The notes: generated by a model not told the origin, from the sequence alone. A stretch of 42,574 bases of DNA from Desulfosudis oleivorans (GCA_020723325.1 DYJD01000024.1:76906-119479); one strand, 5' to 3'; counted from the stretch's first letter, positions 8,462 to 16,690 are shown. Program-made: numbers and translations.

Positions 8462-8925
8462 GAGCTCTCGTCTTCCCCGGCAATGGCTTCCCAGTTTTCC
8501 AATATTTCCAGGTTATTGATGAGTTCATACTGCTGCAGTACATCCATTTGCTCGGCCAGGATGATTTCTTCCGGGGAAAGGCTCCTGGTAAAGCGGCCCT
8601 GGAAAACGGAAACAAAGACAAGGATGAAAAGCGCCAGGCTGCCTGCCAGAACCGTCCGCCAGCCCCTTTTGAACCAATCCGCAAGGCGCCGTCGGGATCG
8701 ATTTTCTTCCCAGTCCGCCACTTTTTTCCAGAAGGTGCGTTCAAATTGTTCGGAAGGTTTCAATTCCGGAAGGGACTGCAACAACTGATCCAGTCCGGTT
8801 AGCGCTTCATATTTGGCTTTGCAGCCATGGCAGCCGGCCAGATGATCTGCCATGGCATCGGCCCTTTGTGGGGTCAGCTCGCCGTCCATGAAAGCGGATA
8901 TCCAGGTCTCATAGGGGCAGGTCAT
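8458..8925 (-). CDS. Anti-sigma factor with N-terminal zinc-finger domain
   Basis: A 155-residue membrane protein. Residues 1-40 form an anti-sigma zinc-finger (zf-HC2/ZAS) domain: Cys3, then HLAGCHGCKAKY, which supplies His28, Cys32 and Cys35. One membrane helix lies at about residues 93-112 (TVLAGSLALFILVFVSVF), with a short acidic periplasmic tail. It is expected to hold the adjacent ECF sigma factor inactive at the membrane. The ATG overlaps the end of the sigma gene (8922-8925, ATGA), which gives translational coupling. The C-terminal half LLQQYELINNLEILENWEAIAG-like pattern resembles the small protein encoded next. Confidence 0.88.
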   Translation of the reverse strand: MTCPYETWISAFMDGELTPQRADAMADHLAGCHGCKAKYEALTGLDQLLQSLPELKPSEQFERTFWKKVADWEENRSRRRLADWFKRGWRTVLAGSLALFILVFVSVFQGRFTRSLSPEEIILAEQMDVLQQYELINNLEILENWEAIAGEDESS

Positions 8926-9518
8926 GATTTATCGCCTCCAGCGTAAAGGTTTTCAAGTAATTCTTTCAGGTGTTGCCGGCCGCGATGGATCAGGGTCTTG
9001 ACCGCGCTTTCAGAGCAGCGGATCTGGGTGCCGATCTCCTGGTAGGAAAAGCCGTTCAAGACCCGCAGGGAAAGGGCCAGACGCTGTTTTTCCGGTAATC
9101 CCATCAAGGCCTTTTGAATCATCATTTCGCGCTCCTGCTGTTCCAGCAGCTCATTTTGATCCGGGGCAGGATCACAAAGCTCCTTGATCCGTGGCTTGCC
9201 TGATTCCGTTTCCGGCGATGCATCCATGGAATCGATACGATGGCGGTATTTTTCCTTGCGCATTTCATTCAAACATACATTGACTGCTATTTGAAACAGC
9301 CAGGTGGAAAAGCGCGCCTTGGGTCGATAGCCGGCCGCCCCCCGATAAATGTTTAAAAACACTTCCTGGGCCAATTCTTCAGCCATGGCCTGGTCTCCGC
9401 AAAAACGATGGCAGAATTGGATGATTTTTTTCTGATATTTGGCAAACAGGGCCTGGAAGGCCCCCAAGTTTCCGGCCTGAAACGCCAACATCTGTTTGAC
9501 ATCCTCATCCGCACGCAT
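8922..9518 (-). CDS. ECF-type RNA polymerase sigma factor (RpoE-like)
   Basis: 198 residues, a normal ECF length. Region 2 lies at about residues 20-90 (ELAQEVFLNIYRG, FSTWLFQIAVN) and region 4 at about 130-190 (LPEKQRLALSLRV, FSYQEIGTQIRCSESAVKTLIHRGRQHLKELL). No region 3 is present. It directs RNA polymerase to a small regulon, probably including its own operon, and is controlled by the anti-sigma factor encoded immediately downstream. The ATG at 9518 begins 21 bp after the outer membrane protein gene. I could not find a convincing ECF-type promoter in the divergent region at 10818-11033. Confidence 0.92.
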   Translation of the reverse strand: MRADEDVKQMLAFQAGNLGAFQALFAKYQKKIIQFCHRFCGDQAMAEELAQEVFLNIYRGAAGYRPKARFSTWLFQIAVNVCLNEMRKEKYRHRIDSMDASPETESGKPRIKELCDPAPDQNELLEQQEREMMIQKALMGLPEKQRLALSLRVLNGFSYQEIGTQIRCSESAVKTLIHRGRQHLKELLENLYAGGDKS

Positions 9519-9539
9519 CTGTTTTTCTTAAACACGCAA

Positions 9540-10817
9540 TTAAGGTAAAGGTTTCAGCCCGGTTTGAAAAAAAATGCGAAAGCCTGCCATGATTCGTCCG
9601 GCCGGGTCCGGTGGACCGCCCTTGGCTGTACGGAAATAGCTACCATGGTTGAACAGATTACCTTCCAGGAAGACGCTTTTTGATCTGTCCCAATGGTAGG
9701 TGCAGAGGAGGTCGGTCTCCCAGCCGTATTGATCCCGTTCATCAGCCGGTTTTTTTTCCGGAAATAAAATCGTCGCTGAGCTTTCCACCGTAAAATTTTC
9801 AAGCGCGCTGACATAAAGGCGCAGGCCCGGGGCAATCACACCGGCCAGGGTCGTGCCGCCGGGCCATAAACTCTTTTCCTGTTCCGGATCCCATTCAAAA
9901 AATTCCGGATTAAAGAAAATGCCGGCATGGGGATTATACGGCAGCAGGGCCAGGAAAGCCGTTAATTCCCGATCCCCCAAGCGGTTGTCGCCCCCGGCCC
10001 AAAAGCAGAAAGCGCCGGCACTGAACCAGTCCGAAAAATTATATTGGAGATTCAGGTCCGCCGCAAAACTTGACAAAGCGATAGGCACATTCCGCTTTCC
10101 ATTGGAAAGGGTGAGGTCACCCCTTTCCAGCATGGCTGTGCCGGAAAAAAACAGTCTGTCGATAAACAGGTCGGCGCCGATGCCCACCCAGCCGATATTG
10201 CCTGAACTGGTCAAGCCTTCCAACCATTTGGAGCGGTTTGCCAATTTTGCAAAACCATCACCCTCATCCTGATACCAGACTCCGAATAATTCGAGTTTTT
10301 CTAAAAATCCGGGACGGTATCCAAGGGAGAAAGTGGCTGCCGGCGAGGATGCCAGCACCCGGGCGCAGGTGAGCTCCAAATACACTTTGCTGGTGATCTG
10401 ATAATCCAGGGTCAGGGCCGGTTCTTCATGGGCCAGAATCAGGCCGTTGCCGAATTGAATGGGCATCAGGCCCAGGGCCAGGGCGGCTTTGCTGTGGGAT
10501 AAACTCAGATACGCATTGTCAAGGGTGAATTCCAACTCATTCCGGGAGCCCGGCGAAAACAGATGGGTCCATTCCACATCGGCCTTGAGATAGCCGGAAA
10601 TGGCTTTTCCCTGCGAAAAAGACAGATCCGGTGCCAGCGAGAGAATATTGTAACGCGCGCCGCGATTGAAATCCGCGGCATGATCATCCCAGAAATTGTC
10701 ATCCAGGTAACAACGGTTGAGTATTTCCGCACCCAGGCCATATTCCAAAGAATGGGCCCCTGCCGGCATCAGGATGAATAAAAGCACAATCAACGGCATG
10801 GCATTTTTAATCGGCAT
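9540..10817 (-). CDS. Putative outer membrane beta-barrel protein
   Basis: 425 residues with a signal peptide (cleavage near AHS-LEYG, residue 24). The mature part is rich in alternating aromatic and polar residues in short strands (YNILSLAPDLSFSQG, GYLKADVEWTHLF, AALALGLMPIQFGNGLIL). Turns are marked by GD/GN/DE, which is typical of an outer membrane barrel of perhaps 16-18 strands. The protein ends in ...LKPLP and lacks the usual terminal aromatic residue, although an FFQTG strand lies just before the end. GGGGGA precedes the ATG at 10817. It is the first gene of the operon with the ECF sigma factor 21 bp downstream, so the barrel may be both target and sensor of the envelope response. No transport substrate can be named. 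Confidence 0.65.
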   Translation of the reverse strand: MPIKNAMPLIVLLFILMPAGAHSLEYGLGAEILNRCYLDDNFWDDHAADFNRGARYNILSLAPDLSFSQGKAISGYLKADVEWTHLFSPGSRNELEFTLDNAYLSLSHSKAALALGLMPIQFGNGLILAHEEPALTLDYQITSKVYLELTCARVLASSPAATFSLGYRPGFLEKLELFGVWYQDEGDGFAKLANRSKWLEGLTSSGNIGWVGIGADLFIDRLFFSGTAMLERGDLTLSNGKRNVPIALSSFAADLNLQYNFSDWFSAGAFCFWAGGDNRLGDRELTAFLALLPYNPHAGIFFNPEFFEWDPEQEKSLWPGGTTLAGVIAPGLRLYVSALENFTVESSATILFPEKKPADERDQYGWETDLLCTYHWDRSKSVFLEGNLFNHGSYFRTAKGGPPDPAGRIMAGFRIFFQTGLKPLP

Positions 10818-10919
10818 TTTCCCCCGCTTACGATTCAGTAGGGTAATAGCGAACCGGCTTTGGGAAGGTCAATATCTTTTGGTTTTTTCCTTGAATTTAT
10901 TTTTTGCTGCAACTTTTTG

Positions 10920-10950
10920 CATGGGTTTGTGTTTAATAGAACAACCCATG
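10920..10950. repeat. Inverted repeat in divergent promoter region
   Basis: CATGGGTT and AACCCATG are perfect 8-bp arms; with one bulged T the stem extends to 10 bp. It lies midway between the divergent starts of the outer membrane barrel gene (10817) and the DUF4382 lipoprotein gene (11034). It could be an operator or a leader hairpin. Confidence 0.45.
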
Positions 10951-11033
10951 GCGCTTGTTTTTCGTACATGGAAAAAGTAGATTGCCGATGAAATTGTCAA
11001 CCCGAAGCATTTTTGCGAGAATGGAGGATACAC

Positions 11034-12914
11034 ATGAAACAACCGAATAACCAAACTTTTTTGAGGATCTTGCTGGTCCTTATCCTGGTGATGTCGACCA
11101 TGGGTTTTTACGGATGCAGCAGCAGCAACAAAACAGACAATCCCGGCACAGACACCCCGGCCGGGGTTGACCGTGGTCAACTGAACGTCAGTCTAACCGA
11201 TGCCCAGGGGGATTTTGTCAGCTATACCGTGGATGTGCAATCCCTGACCCTGACCAAGGCCGATGGCACCATTGTCAATGCCCTGCCCCTCTCCACCCGG
11301 GTGGATTTTGCCCAATACGTGGATATGACGGAATTTCTTACCTCGGCAATGGTGCCTGTCGGTCGCTATATTTCCGCCACCATGGTTCTGGATTATCAAA
11401 ATGCGGAAATTTATGTGGAGAATGCCCAGGGCGCGGCGGTCAAGGTCACGAATATCGTGGATGAAAACAATGCGGCCTTAACTACTCTGACCGTCTCGGT
11501 CCACCTTGAAGACCGCAAGGCCCTGATGATCGCGCCGGGCCTCCCCTCTCATTTAACCCTCGATTTTGATCTGAAAGCCTCCAATACGGTAACTTTTAGC
11601 GACAGCGGCGTTCCCACCCTGATTGTGGAGCCCATCCTACTGGCGGATGTGGACCCCAAAGAATCGAAAATCCATCGGGTACGGGGGCCCCTCAAGGACG
11701 TGGATATTGAAGACAGCAGTTTCCGGGTCATCATTCACCCCTTCCATCATCTTTTTTCCGAAAAGCACGAGCGTTTCGGCGTCTTGAAAGTATCCACTTC
11801 CGACCAGACCGTCTATTCCATTGACGGTCAGGAATTTCAGGGCGCAGACGGACTCACCGCTTTGAGTGAATTGCCGGCACTGACAGGGGTGGTGGCAGTG
11901 GGCACCTTGCAGTGCAAGCCCTACCGGTTTGAAGCCCAGGAAGTCTATGCCGGGTCCAGCGTCCCTGGCGGCCGTTTGGATGTGGTCACCGGCAATGTCA
12001 TCCGCCGCACCGGCGATGAGATCGTTATCAAGGGCGCCACCCTGGAGCGCAGTGACAGCAAGGTGATGTTCAATGATCAAGTCACTGTTCTTTTGGGGGA
12101 CGATACCCAGGTCACCCGTGCCTTTTCCACCGCGACTTTCAACATTGACGATATTTCTGTAGGACAACGCATCCGGGTTTTCGGCACCTTGACCAATACC
12201 GATAAAGATGCTCTTGAAATGGACGCCCGTGAGGGCATGGCCCAGCTTTTACTGACCAGGTTGCGCGGAACCGTGCTCAGCACCGGCGCCGAAACCGGCG
12301 CCACCCAACTGACCATGGATTTGAAAGCCATCGATGGCCGCAACGTGGATATTTTTAATTTCCAAGGCACCGGCACTGACAGCACCCATGATGCCGACCC
12401 CAGTCTTTATGAAATTCAGGCTGCGGGTTTAAAGGCCGGCTCCCTGGTTGTGGAAAAACCGGTTGAGGTGCGCGGTTTTGTTTCCGCCTTTGGACAGGCC
12501 CCGCCGGATTTCAGGGCTCTTTCCCTTATTCAGGCCGGCCCGGTCAAGGCGTTTCTGAAAGTCAAATGGCATCCGCCCACCAGCAATGCCTTTACCAGCC
12601 TCACAGCCCAGGGCCTGGTATTGAATCTGGAGCACGCCACGCTTTTTTCCATTGGCAGCAGCGGCCATCTCATGGTGGATCATAATTCCCCCACTGCCGC
12701 CCCCGGCATCCAACCAGGATCGAATGGTAAGGGGTTGTTTGTGATAGAATGGCACGGCAAGCGAACAGCGTTTACAACCTTTGACACTTTTGTAACAGAC
12801 TTGTCAGCCCGTCTGGCTGATGGCATAAAGGTTAATAAACTTTTTATGACAGGTAGTTATGATGAAGACCAGAGTCTTTTTACAGCCGAAGACATGAAGG
12901 TTCAACTTCAGTAA
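11034..12914 (+). CDS. DUF4382 domain lipoprotein
   Basis: 626 residues from the ATG at 11034, which has GGAGG 7 bp upstream; the TTG at 11013 in the same frame lies before that site and is unlikely. The signal sequence ends in FYGC followed by SSS, a lipobox, so it is a predicted lipoprotein. Residues about 45-200 match DUF4382 (GQLNVSLTDAQGDFVSYTVDVQSLTLT). The remaining two-thirds contains repeated beta-rich units resembling DUF5666, for example GDEIVIKGATLERSD and ISVGQRIRVFG. The fold is probably a string of small beta domains. The gene is divergent from the ECF sigma operon and closes with a strong terminator, so it is monocistronic. Role unknown. Confidence 0.82.
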   Translation: MKQPNNQTFLRILLVLILVMSTMGFYGCSSSNKTDNPGTDTPAGVDRGQLNVSLTDAQGDFVSYTVDVQSLTLTKADGTIVNALPLSTRVDFAQYVDMTEFLTSAMVPVGRYISATMVLDYQNAEIYVENAQGAAVKVTNIVDENNAALTTLTVSVHLEDRKALMIAPGLPSHLTLDFDLKASNTVTFSDSGVPTLIVEPILLADVDPKESKIHRVRGPLKDVDIEDSSFRVIIHPFHHLFSEKHERFGVLKVSTSDQTVYSIDGQEFQGADGLTALSELPALTGVVAVGTLQCKPYRFEAQEVYAGSSVPGGRLDVVTGNVIRRTGDEIVIKGATLERSDSKVMFNDQVTVLLGDDTQVTRAFSTATFNIDDISVGQRIRVFGTLTNTDKDALEMDAREGMAQLLLTRLRGTVLSTGAETGATQLTMDLKAIDGRNVDIFNFQGTGTDSTHDADPSLYEIQAAGLKAGSLVVEKPVEVRGFVSAFGQAPPDFRALSLIQAGPVKAFLKVKWHPPTSNAFTSLTAQGLVLNLEHATLFSIGSSGHLMVDHNSPTAAPGIQPGSNGKGLFVIEWHGKRTAFTTFDTFVTDLSARLADGIKVNKLFMTGSYDEDQSLFTAEDMKVQLQ

Positions 12915-12950
12915 AGCCTGATACAACTAATATTAAGCAGCATTTTATTC

Positions 12951-12991
12951 GGGGCAAATCCGGCTTGTTGCGGATTTGCCCCTGTTTTTTA
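12951..12991 (+). terminator. Rho-independent terminator after DUF4382 lipoprotein
   Basis: A perfect 12-bp stem (GGGGCAAATCCG at 12951-12962 with CGGATTTGCCCC at 12971-12982) and an 8-nt loop are followed by TGTTTTTTA. It ends the lipoprotein transcript 37 bp after its stop. Confidence 0.92.
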
Positions 12992-12992
12992 T

Positions 12993-13021
12993 TTGACATG
13001 CGTACAATTATTTAGTAAGCT
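12993..13021 (+). promoter_or_regulatory. Candidate promoter for the FlgM-like gene
   Basis: A consensus -35 TTGACA (12993-12998) and a weak -10 TAAGCT (13016-13021) are 17 bp apart. They lie directly after the terminator and about 60 bp before the ATG at 13084. Confidence 0.45.
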
Positions 13022-13083
13022 AACATTGTTCGCAACTATTTATTTTTAAGCTTTTTTATGTTGTCACATCAACCGGAGGAAGC

Positions 13084-13275
13084 ATGAAGATCCAACAAGC
13101 CCGATATCAAACCGCGATGATATCGGAAGAAACCAGCCCAAAAGACTGCACCATGGCGCCGGATCCAAATAAAATCGTGCAGTTGACCCAGGTAATCCAG
13201 GCGGATTATTACCGGATTGACCCGGAAAGCATTGCCGATCGAATTATAAATAGGAGTCATCGGCTGCCGGTCTAG
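13084..13275 (+). CDS. flgM: Short FlgM-like anti-sigma-28 protein
   Basis: 63 residues, with GGAGGA 4 bp before the ATG. The C-terminal half (KIVQLTQVIQADYYRIDP followed by ESIADRII) matches the conserved end of FlgM, the part that grips the flagellar sigma factor FliA: a helix, a tyrosine-containing turn, then a second helix ending in IADRII. FlgM is usually 85-100 residues, so the N-terminal export region is short here. No other flagellar gene lies in the window. It has its own promoter after a terminator and is followed 9 bp later by a PilZ-like gene. It may instead be a stand-alone FlgM-like regulator. Confidence 0.6.
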   Translation: MKIQQARYQTAMISEETSPKDCTMAPDPNKIVQLTQVIQADYYRIDPESIADRIINRSHRLPV

Positions 13276-13284
13276 GCTGCCTAT

Positions 13285-13701
13285 GTGTGGTTTATGAACA
13301 AAGCAATCATAAAAATTTCGGAAAAAAACCTCACCCTGCGGGTGGCTGAACCTTGCCGGGTGGGTACTGTCATGAATTGGGACATTCAGATGCCCGTGGC
13401 CGCCCATTTGGATAAATTAACAGTCCGTGGAACCGTAACCGAATGCGCCTATTCGCCGGCCAATGGTTCCGGTGATTATTTGTTGAGTGTGGCCATCGGC
13501 GATCTATCCACGGTTGATCAGGCCATATTAAAAGCCTATGTGGATTTTCTGGAGCGGGAAAGCGCTCTGAATCAGATCGCCGCAGAACACCAGGCCTTGC
13601 AGGAAACCCTAAAGCAATTCAGCCAGACCCTTTCCCAGTTTATTTCCACGGCCGAGTGGATGATTCATCATCAACCCGGTAAAGGGGTGACACTGCATTA
13701 A
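13285..13701 (+). CDS. PilZ-like domain protein, tentative
   Basis: 138 residues from GTG 13285, or 135 from ATG 13294; neither has a strong ribosome binding site. Residues 8-95 look like a small beta-barrel. The pattern is LTLRVAEPCRVGTVMNWDIQMP, then a VRGTVTEC strand and an LSVAIGDLS strand, as seen in PilZ and PilZ-like proteins. The clear RxxxR c-di-GMP motif is not obvious. The sequence then has KAYVDFLERE and a C-terminal helix (about residues 97-125) that is probably a coiled coil. The gene follows the FlgM-like gene by 9 bp and is probably co-transcribed. A link to motility or surface behaviour is inference only. Confidence 0.5.
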   Translation: MWFMNKAIIKISEKNLTLRVAEPCRVGTVMNWDIQMPVAAHLDKLTVRGTVTECAYSPANGSGDYLLSVAIGDLSTVDQAILKAYVDFLERESALNQIAAEHQALQETLKQFSQTLSQFISTAEWMIHHQPGKGVTLH

Positions 13702-13706
13702 AAGCC

Positions 13707-13739
13707 GATGCCGGCAATGGCCCTATTATTGCCGGCATC
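13707..13739 (+). terminator. Strong hairpin after PilZ-like gene
   Basis: A perfect 12-bp stem (GATGCCGGCAAT / ATTGCCGGCATC) with a 9-nt loop starts 5 bp after the stop at 13701. The tract that follows is only partly T-rich (CATATAGCCCTTTAA), so it may terminate weakly or protect the 3' end. Confidence 0.6.
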
Positions 13740-13860
13740 CATATAGCCCTTTAACTCCCCTCCTGTTTTTACTCCCCGAGATCACGCTTTCAATCCGCTG
13801 TTCTTAACAGTATCGATCTGTAATTATTAATAAACATTCTATTGTCCAGTTTTGTCGCTA

Positions 13861-13894
13861 CAAGAAAAAATGACGCTACAATCATTTTTTCTTG
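13861..13894. repeat. 13-bp perfect inverted repeat overlapping the tetR -35 region
   Basis: CAAGAAAAAATGA (13861-13873) and TCATTTTTTCTTG (13882-13894) are exact complements around an 8-nt spacer. The right arm overlaps the TTGACC -35 element at 13892-13897. The spacer CGCTACAA is repeated just before the left arm, partly overlapping it. It may be a second regulator site or an upstream terminator. Confidence 0.6.
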
Positions 13895-13919
13895 ACCTGG
13901 CAATTATTTTTGATAATAT
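13892..13919 (+). promoter_or_regulatory. Promoter of the tetR-sulP operon
   Basis: -35 TTGACC (13892-13897) and -10 TAATAT (13914-13919) are 16 bp apart. The operator palindrome starts at 13921, on the expected transcription start. Confidence 0.6.
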
Positions 13920-13920
13920 T

Positions 13921-13942
13921 TTGTACTGAGCGCTCAGTACAA
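13921..13942. promoter_or_regulatory. Perfect 22-bp palindromic operator for the TetR regulator
   Basis: Half-site TTGTACTGAGC is followed immediately by its exact reverse complement. It spans the predicted transcription start and ends 22 bp before the tetR ATG, the classic arrangement for autorepression. Confidence 0.82.
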
Positions 13943-13964
13943 TAAAAAATATTATTGGTGAAAC

Positions 13965-14546
13965 ATGAAAAATAAAGAAGCGATTCTCATCGGCGCAACA
14001 AGCCTTTTTTCCCAAAAGGGATTCAAAGACACCCATATCGGTGAAATTTCCAAAACCATTGGCGTGGCGGAAGGCACTATTTTTTATCATTTTAAAAACA
14101 AAGAAGGGCTTTTTGTCGCCATCCTAAGTGCGTTCAAAAACAATATCATTGCCGAATTGGATCAATATCAAAGGCAAGCGCATTTTGTGAACGGCCTTGA
14201 AAAAGTTGAGGCCCTAATATCTTTCTATCTTCAAATGGCCGAAGCCACGGATGACCGTTTCTTGTTGTTGCACCGCCACGACGCCTATGAGCTGGCCCAG
14301 ACCAGGAAGGAATGCCGGCAGCTTCTGGAAGATATTTATAACTGTCTGATTGATGTTTTTGAAAAAGCCATTGAGCAGGGCCAACAGGACGGTTCCATTC
14401 GCAAACTGCCGTCAAGAAAATTGGCCATGATCATTTTTGCCATGGTGGACGCCCTGCTGCGATTTAATACATATGGACTGTACAATGCCGGAACACTATT
14501 TGGCGAGCTGATCAGCGCCTGCAGAAATATGTTACAAAACAGATAA
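13965..14546 (+). CDS. TetR/AcrR family transcriptional regulator
   Basis: 193 residues. The N-terminal helix-turn-helix is typical: AILIGATSLFSQKGFKDT at residues 5-22, then IGEISKTIGVAEGTIFYHFKNKEGLF at about 25-50. The C-terminal ligand domain (residues about 60-190) is helical and not assignable to a ligand. The regulator presumably binds the palindrome at 13921-13942 and represses its own gene plus the SulP transporter, which starts 23 bp after its stop. An ATG at 13965 with GGTG upstream is the start. Its ligand might be the transported anion or a toxic compound; the sequence does not say. Confidence 0.92.
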   Translation: MKNKEAILIGATSLFSQKGFKDTHIGEISKTIGVAEGTIFYHFKNKEGLFVAILSAFKNNIIAELDQYQRQAHFVNGLEKVEALISFYLQMAEATDDRFLLLHRHDAYELAQTRKECRQLLEDIYNCLIDVFEKAIEQGQQDGSIRKLPSRKLAMIIFAMVDALLRFNTYGLYNAGTLFGELISACRNMLQNR

Positions 14547-14569
14547 AATTGATATGGTTAAGGAGCATC

Positions 14570-16690
14570 ATGGTACACAAAATTTTTCCGTTCTTAGCGT
14601 GGTTTGCGGATTATGACAAAAGCAGTTTTAAATCCGATGCAATTGCCGGATTGACCGTGGCCCTGGTTTTGATCCCCCAGTCCATGGCCTATGCGCAACT
14701 GGCCGGCCTGCCGGCCTATTACGGGCTGTACGCCGCCTTCCTGCCGCCCATGATCGCCTCCTTGTTCGGTTCCAGCCGGCAACTTGCCACCGGACCCGTG
14801 GCGGTGGTCTCCCTCATGACCGCAGCCTCCCTGGCGCCCCTTGCCACCGCCGGCGGGCAGGGTTATATTGCCTACGCCATTCTGCTGGCCCTGATGGTGG
14901 GCACTTTCCAACTGCTGTTGGGTATCCTCCGTCTCGGTCTGGTTGTAAATTTTTTATCCCATCCGGTGGTTAACGGCTTTACCAATGCCGCAGCCATCAT
15001 CATCGCCACTTCACAGCTTTCCAAAATGTTCGGCGTCAATGTGGATGAGGCTGAACACCATTACGAAACCATCATGCGGGTGGCGGAAGCGGCCTTTGTC
15101 TATACCCATTGGCCTTCCCTGATCATGGGGGTGGCCGCCTTTGCCATCATGTACGGCTTGCGTTATTTGAATCCCCGCATTCCCAACGTGCTGGTGGCGG
15201 TGGTGATCACCACGGTGATTTCCTATTTCATGGGTTTTGAGCAAAACCGGTCGGTGAATATCAGCACCATCTCCGATGCCAAGCTTCAAGAACAGATTCT
15301 TGAATTCAATCGGGCGGTCACGGAAATCGAAAAGCTGTCTGGGGATCGAACCCAAGCCTATGAAGCCTTAAGCAAAGTCAAAGAACAACATGATGCCATC
15401 GGTATCTTGGATGTGGACCATGAGATCAGTGTGATCTCCCAAAAAATAAGCGCCCTGAAAGACAAATCCGGCGGGCTGCGCAAAGAACTGCGAAATGCTT
15501 TGTTGGCAGGAATTCCCCAGGCAGAGAAGACCCTGATTTTTGTCCATCAAAAAGCAGCGGCCAAGGGCGCGGCTACGGATGGAAAGGTCTGGCGCATCAA
15601 GGTGGGCAATACGCCACTGAAGGAAGACAAGATCATCATGATGTCCGGTGGAGCCGTTGTGGGTGAAATCCCCAAAGGGCTTCCGGCTTTTTCCTTGCCG
15701 TCCATTGACATGAAGGTGCTGGGCCATCTGTTGCCCTATGCCATCATCATCTCCCTCCTGGGCTTTATGGAAGCCATCTCCATTGCCAAGGCCATGGCTG
15801 CCAAGACCGGCCAGCGCTTGGATCCGAATCAGGAATTGATCGGCCAGGGCCTGGCTAACATCCTGGGCGCCATCGGTAAAAGCTATCCGGCCTCGGGCTC
15901 TTTTTCACGGTCGGCGGTCAACCTGCAATCCGGTGCCATTTCCGGTTTGTCTAGTGTGTTTACCAGCATAACGGTTGTGGTGGTCATGCTGTTCATGACA
16001 CCCCTGCTCTACCATCTGCCCCAAGCCGTGTTGGCGGCTGTGATCATGATGGCGGTCATCGGCCTCATCAACATCTCCGGCTTTGTGCACGCCTGGCATG
16101 CCCAATGGTATGACGGGTTGATTTCCATTCTCACTTTCATTTTCACCCTGGTGTTCGCTCCCCATTTGGATAAAGGTATCATGGTGGGCGTGGTTTTATC
16201 CGTTGGCGTTTTTCTGTATAAGCGCATGCGCCCCACAGTGGTCTCCCTATCCAGGGCTGAAGATCAAGCCCTGCGTTGCGCCCAGACCTTTCAGCTTCAG
16301 GAATGCAGATTCATTGCCATGATCCGTTTTGACGGACCGTTGTTTTTCGCCAATGCCAGTTATCTGGAAGACAAAATCATGGAAATCATGCAAACCAAAA
16401 CGGAGTTGAAGCATATCGTCATTGTCTCAAACGGCATCAACGACATGGACGCTTCCGGCGAGGAAACCCTGTCGTTATTGGTGGATCGGGTGAGAAGCGC
16501 CGGTGTGGATATTTCATTGAGCGGTGTGAACGAAGCGGTCATGAGTGTCTTCAAGCGCACCCATTTTCCGGAAAAAATAGGCGAAGATCATATCTTCCCG
16601 ACCATGGAAAAAGCCATCAACACTGTATATGAAAACACGCATAAGGATAACGAGGAGCAGGAATGCCCGCTTGTTCCGGTCTGCAATTAA
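14570..16690 (+). CDS. SulP family anion transporter with STAS domain and coiled-coil insertion
   Basis: 706 residues from the ATG at 14570, which follows AAGGAG; the TTG at 14549 is rejected. The membrane domain begins with AGLTVALVLIPQSMAYAQLAGLP and the SSRQLATGPVA motif, standard for SulP. The C-terminal STAS domain (about residues 580-690) keeps the DASG loop. Unusually, about 135 residues (roughly 223-361; DNA about 15236-15652) are inserted before the conserved GEIPKGLPAFSLP stretch. The insert is charged, helical and probably coiled-coil, followed by a small beta-rich piece. Simple SulP proteins of 550-600 residues lack it. Substrate could be sulfate, bicarbonate or another anion. It is co-transcribed with tetR and the signalling genes that follow. 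Confidence 0.92.
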   Translation: MVHKIFPFLAWFADYDKSSFKSDAIAGLTVALVLIPQSMAYAQLAGLPAYYGLYAAFLPPMIASLFGSSRQLATGPVAVVSLMTAASLAPLATAGGQGYIAYAILLALMVGTFQLLLGILRLGLVVNFLSHPVVNGFTNAAAIIIATSQLSKMFGVNVDEAEHHYETIMRVAEAAFVYTHWPSLIMGVAAFAIMYGLRYLNPRIPNVLVAVVITTVISYFMGFEQNRSVNISTISDAKLQEQILEFNRAVTEIEKLSGDRTQAYEALSKVKEQHDAIGILDVDHEISVISQKISALKDKSGGLRKELRNALLAGIPQAEKTLIFVHQKAAAKGAATDGKVWRIKVGNTPLKEDKIIMMSGGAVVGEIPKGLPAFSLPSIDMKVLGHLLPYAIIISLLGFMEAISIAKAMAAKTGQRLDPNQELIGQGLANILGAIGKSYPASGSFSRSAVNLQSGAISGLSSVFTSITVVVVMLFMTPLLYHLPQAVLAAVIMMAVIGLINISGFVHAWHAQWYDGLISILTFIFTLVFAPHLDKGIMVGVVLSVGVFLYKRMRPTVVSLSRAEDQALRCAQTFQLQECRFIAMIRFDGPLFFANASYLEDKIMEIMQTKTELKHIVIVSNGINDMDASGEETLSLLVDRVRSAGVDISLSGVNEAVMSVFKRTHFPEKIGEDHIFPTMEKAINTVYENTHKDNEEQECPLVPVCN

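Noticed and set aside
10920-10960. Hairpin 10920-10950 as a terminator
   Set aside because: It lies between divergent genes and has no T-run directly after the stem on either strand, so an operator or leader structure is more likely.
11013-11033. TTG start upstream of the DUF4382 lipoprotein
   Set aside because: The strong GGAGG site lies after it and fits the ATG at 11034.
10818-11033. Possible ECF-type promoters (AAC-rich boxes with CGTA-like -10)
   Set aside because: Several partial matches occur on both strands, but none had both boxes at a convincing spacing; without the regulon the motif is unknown.
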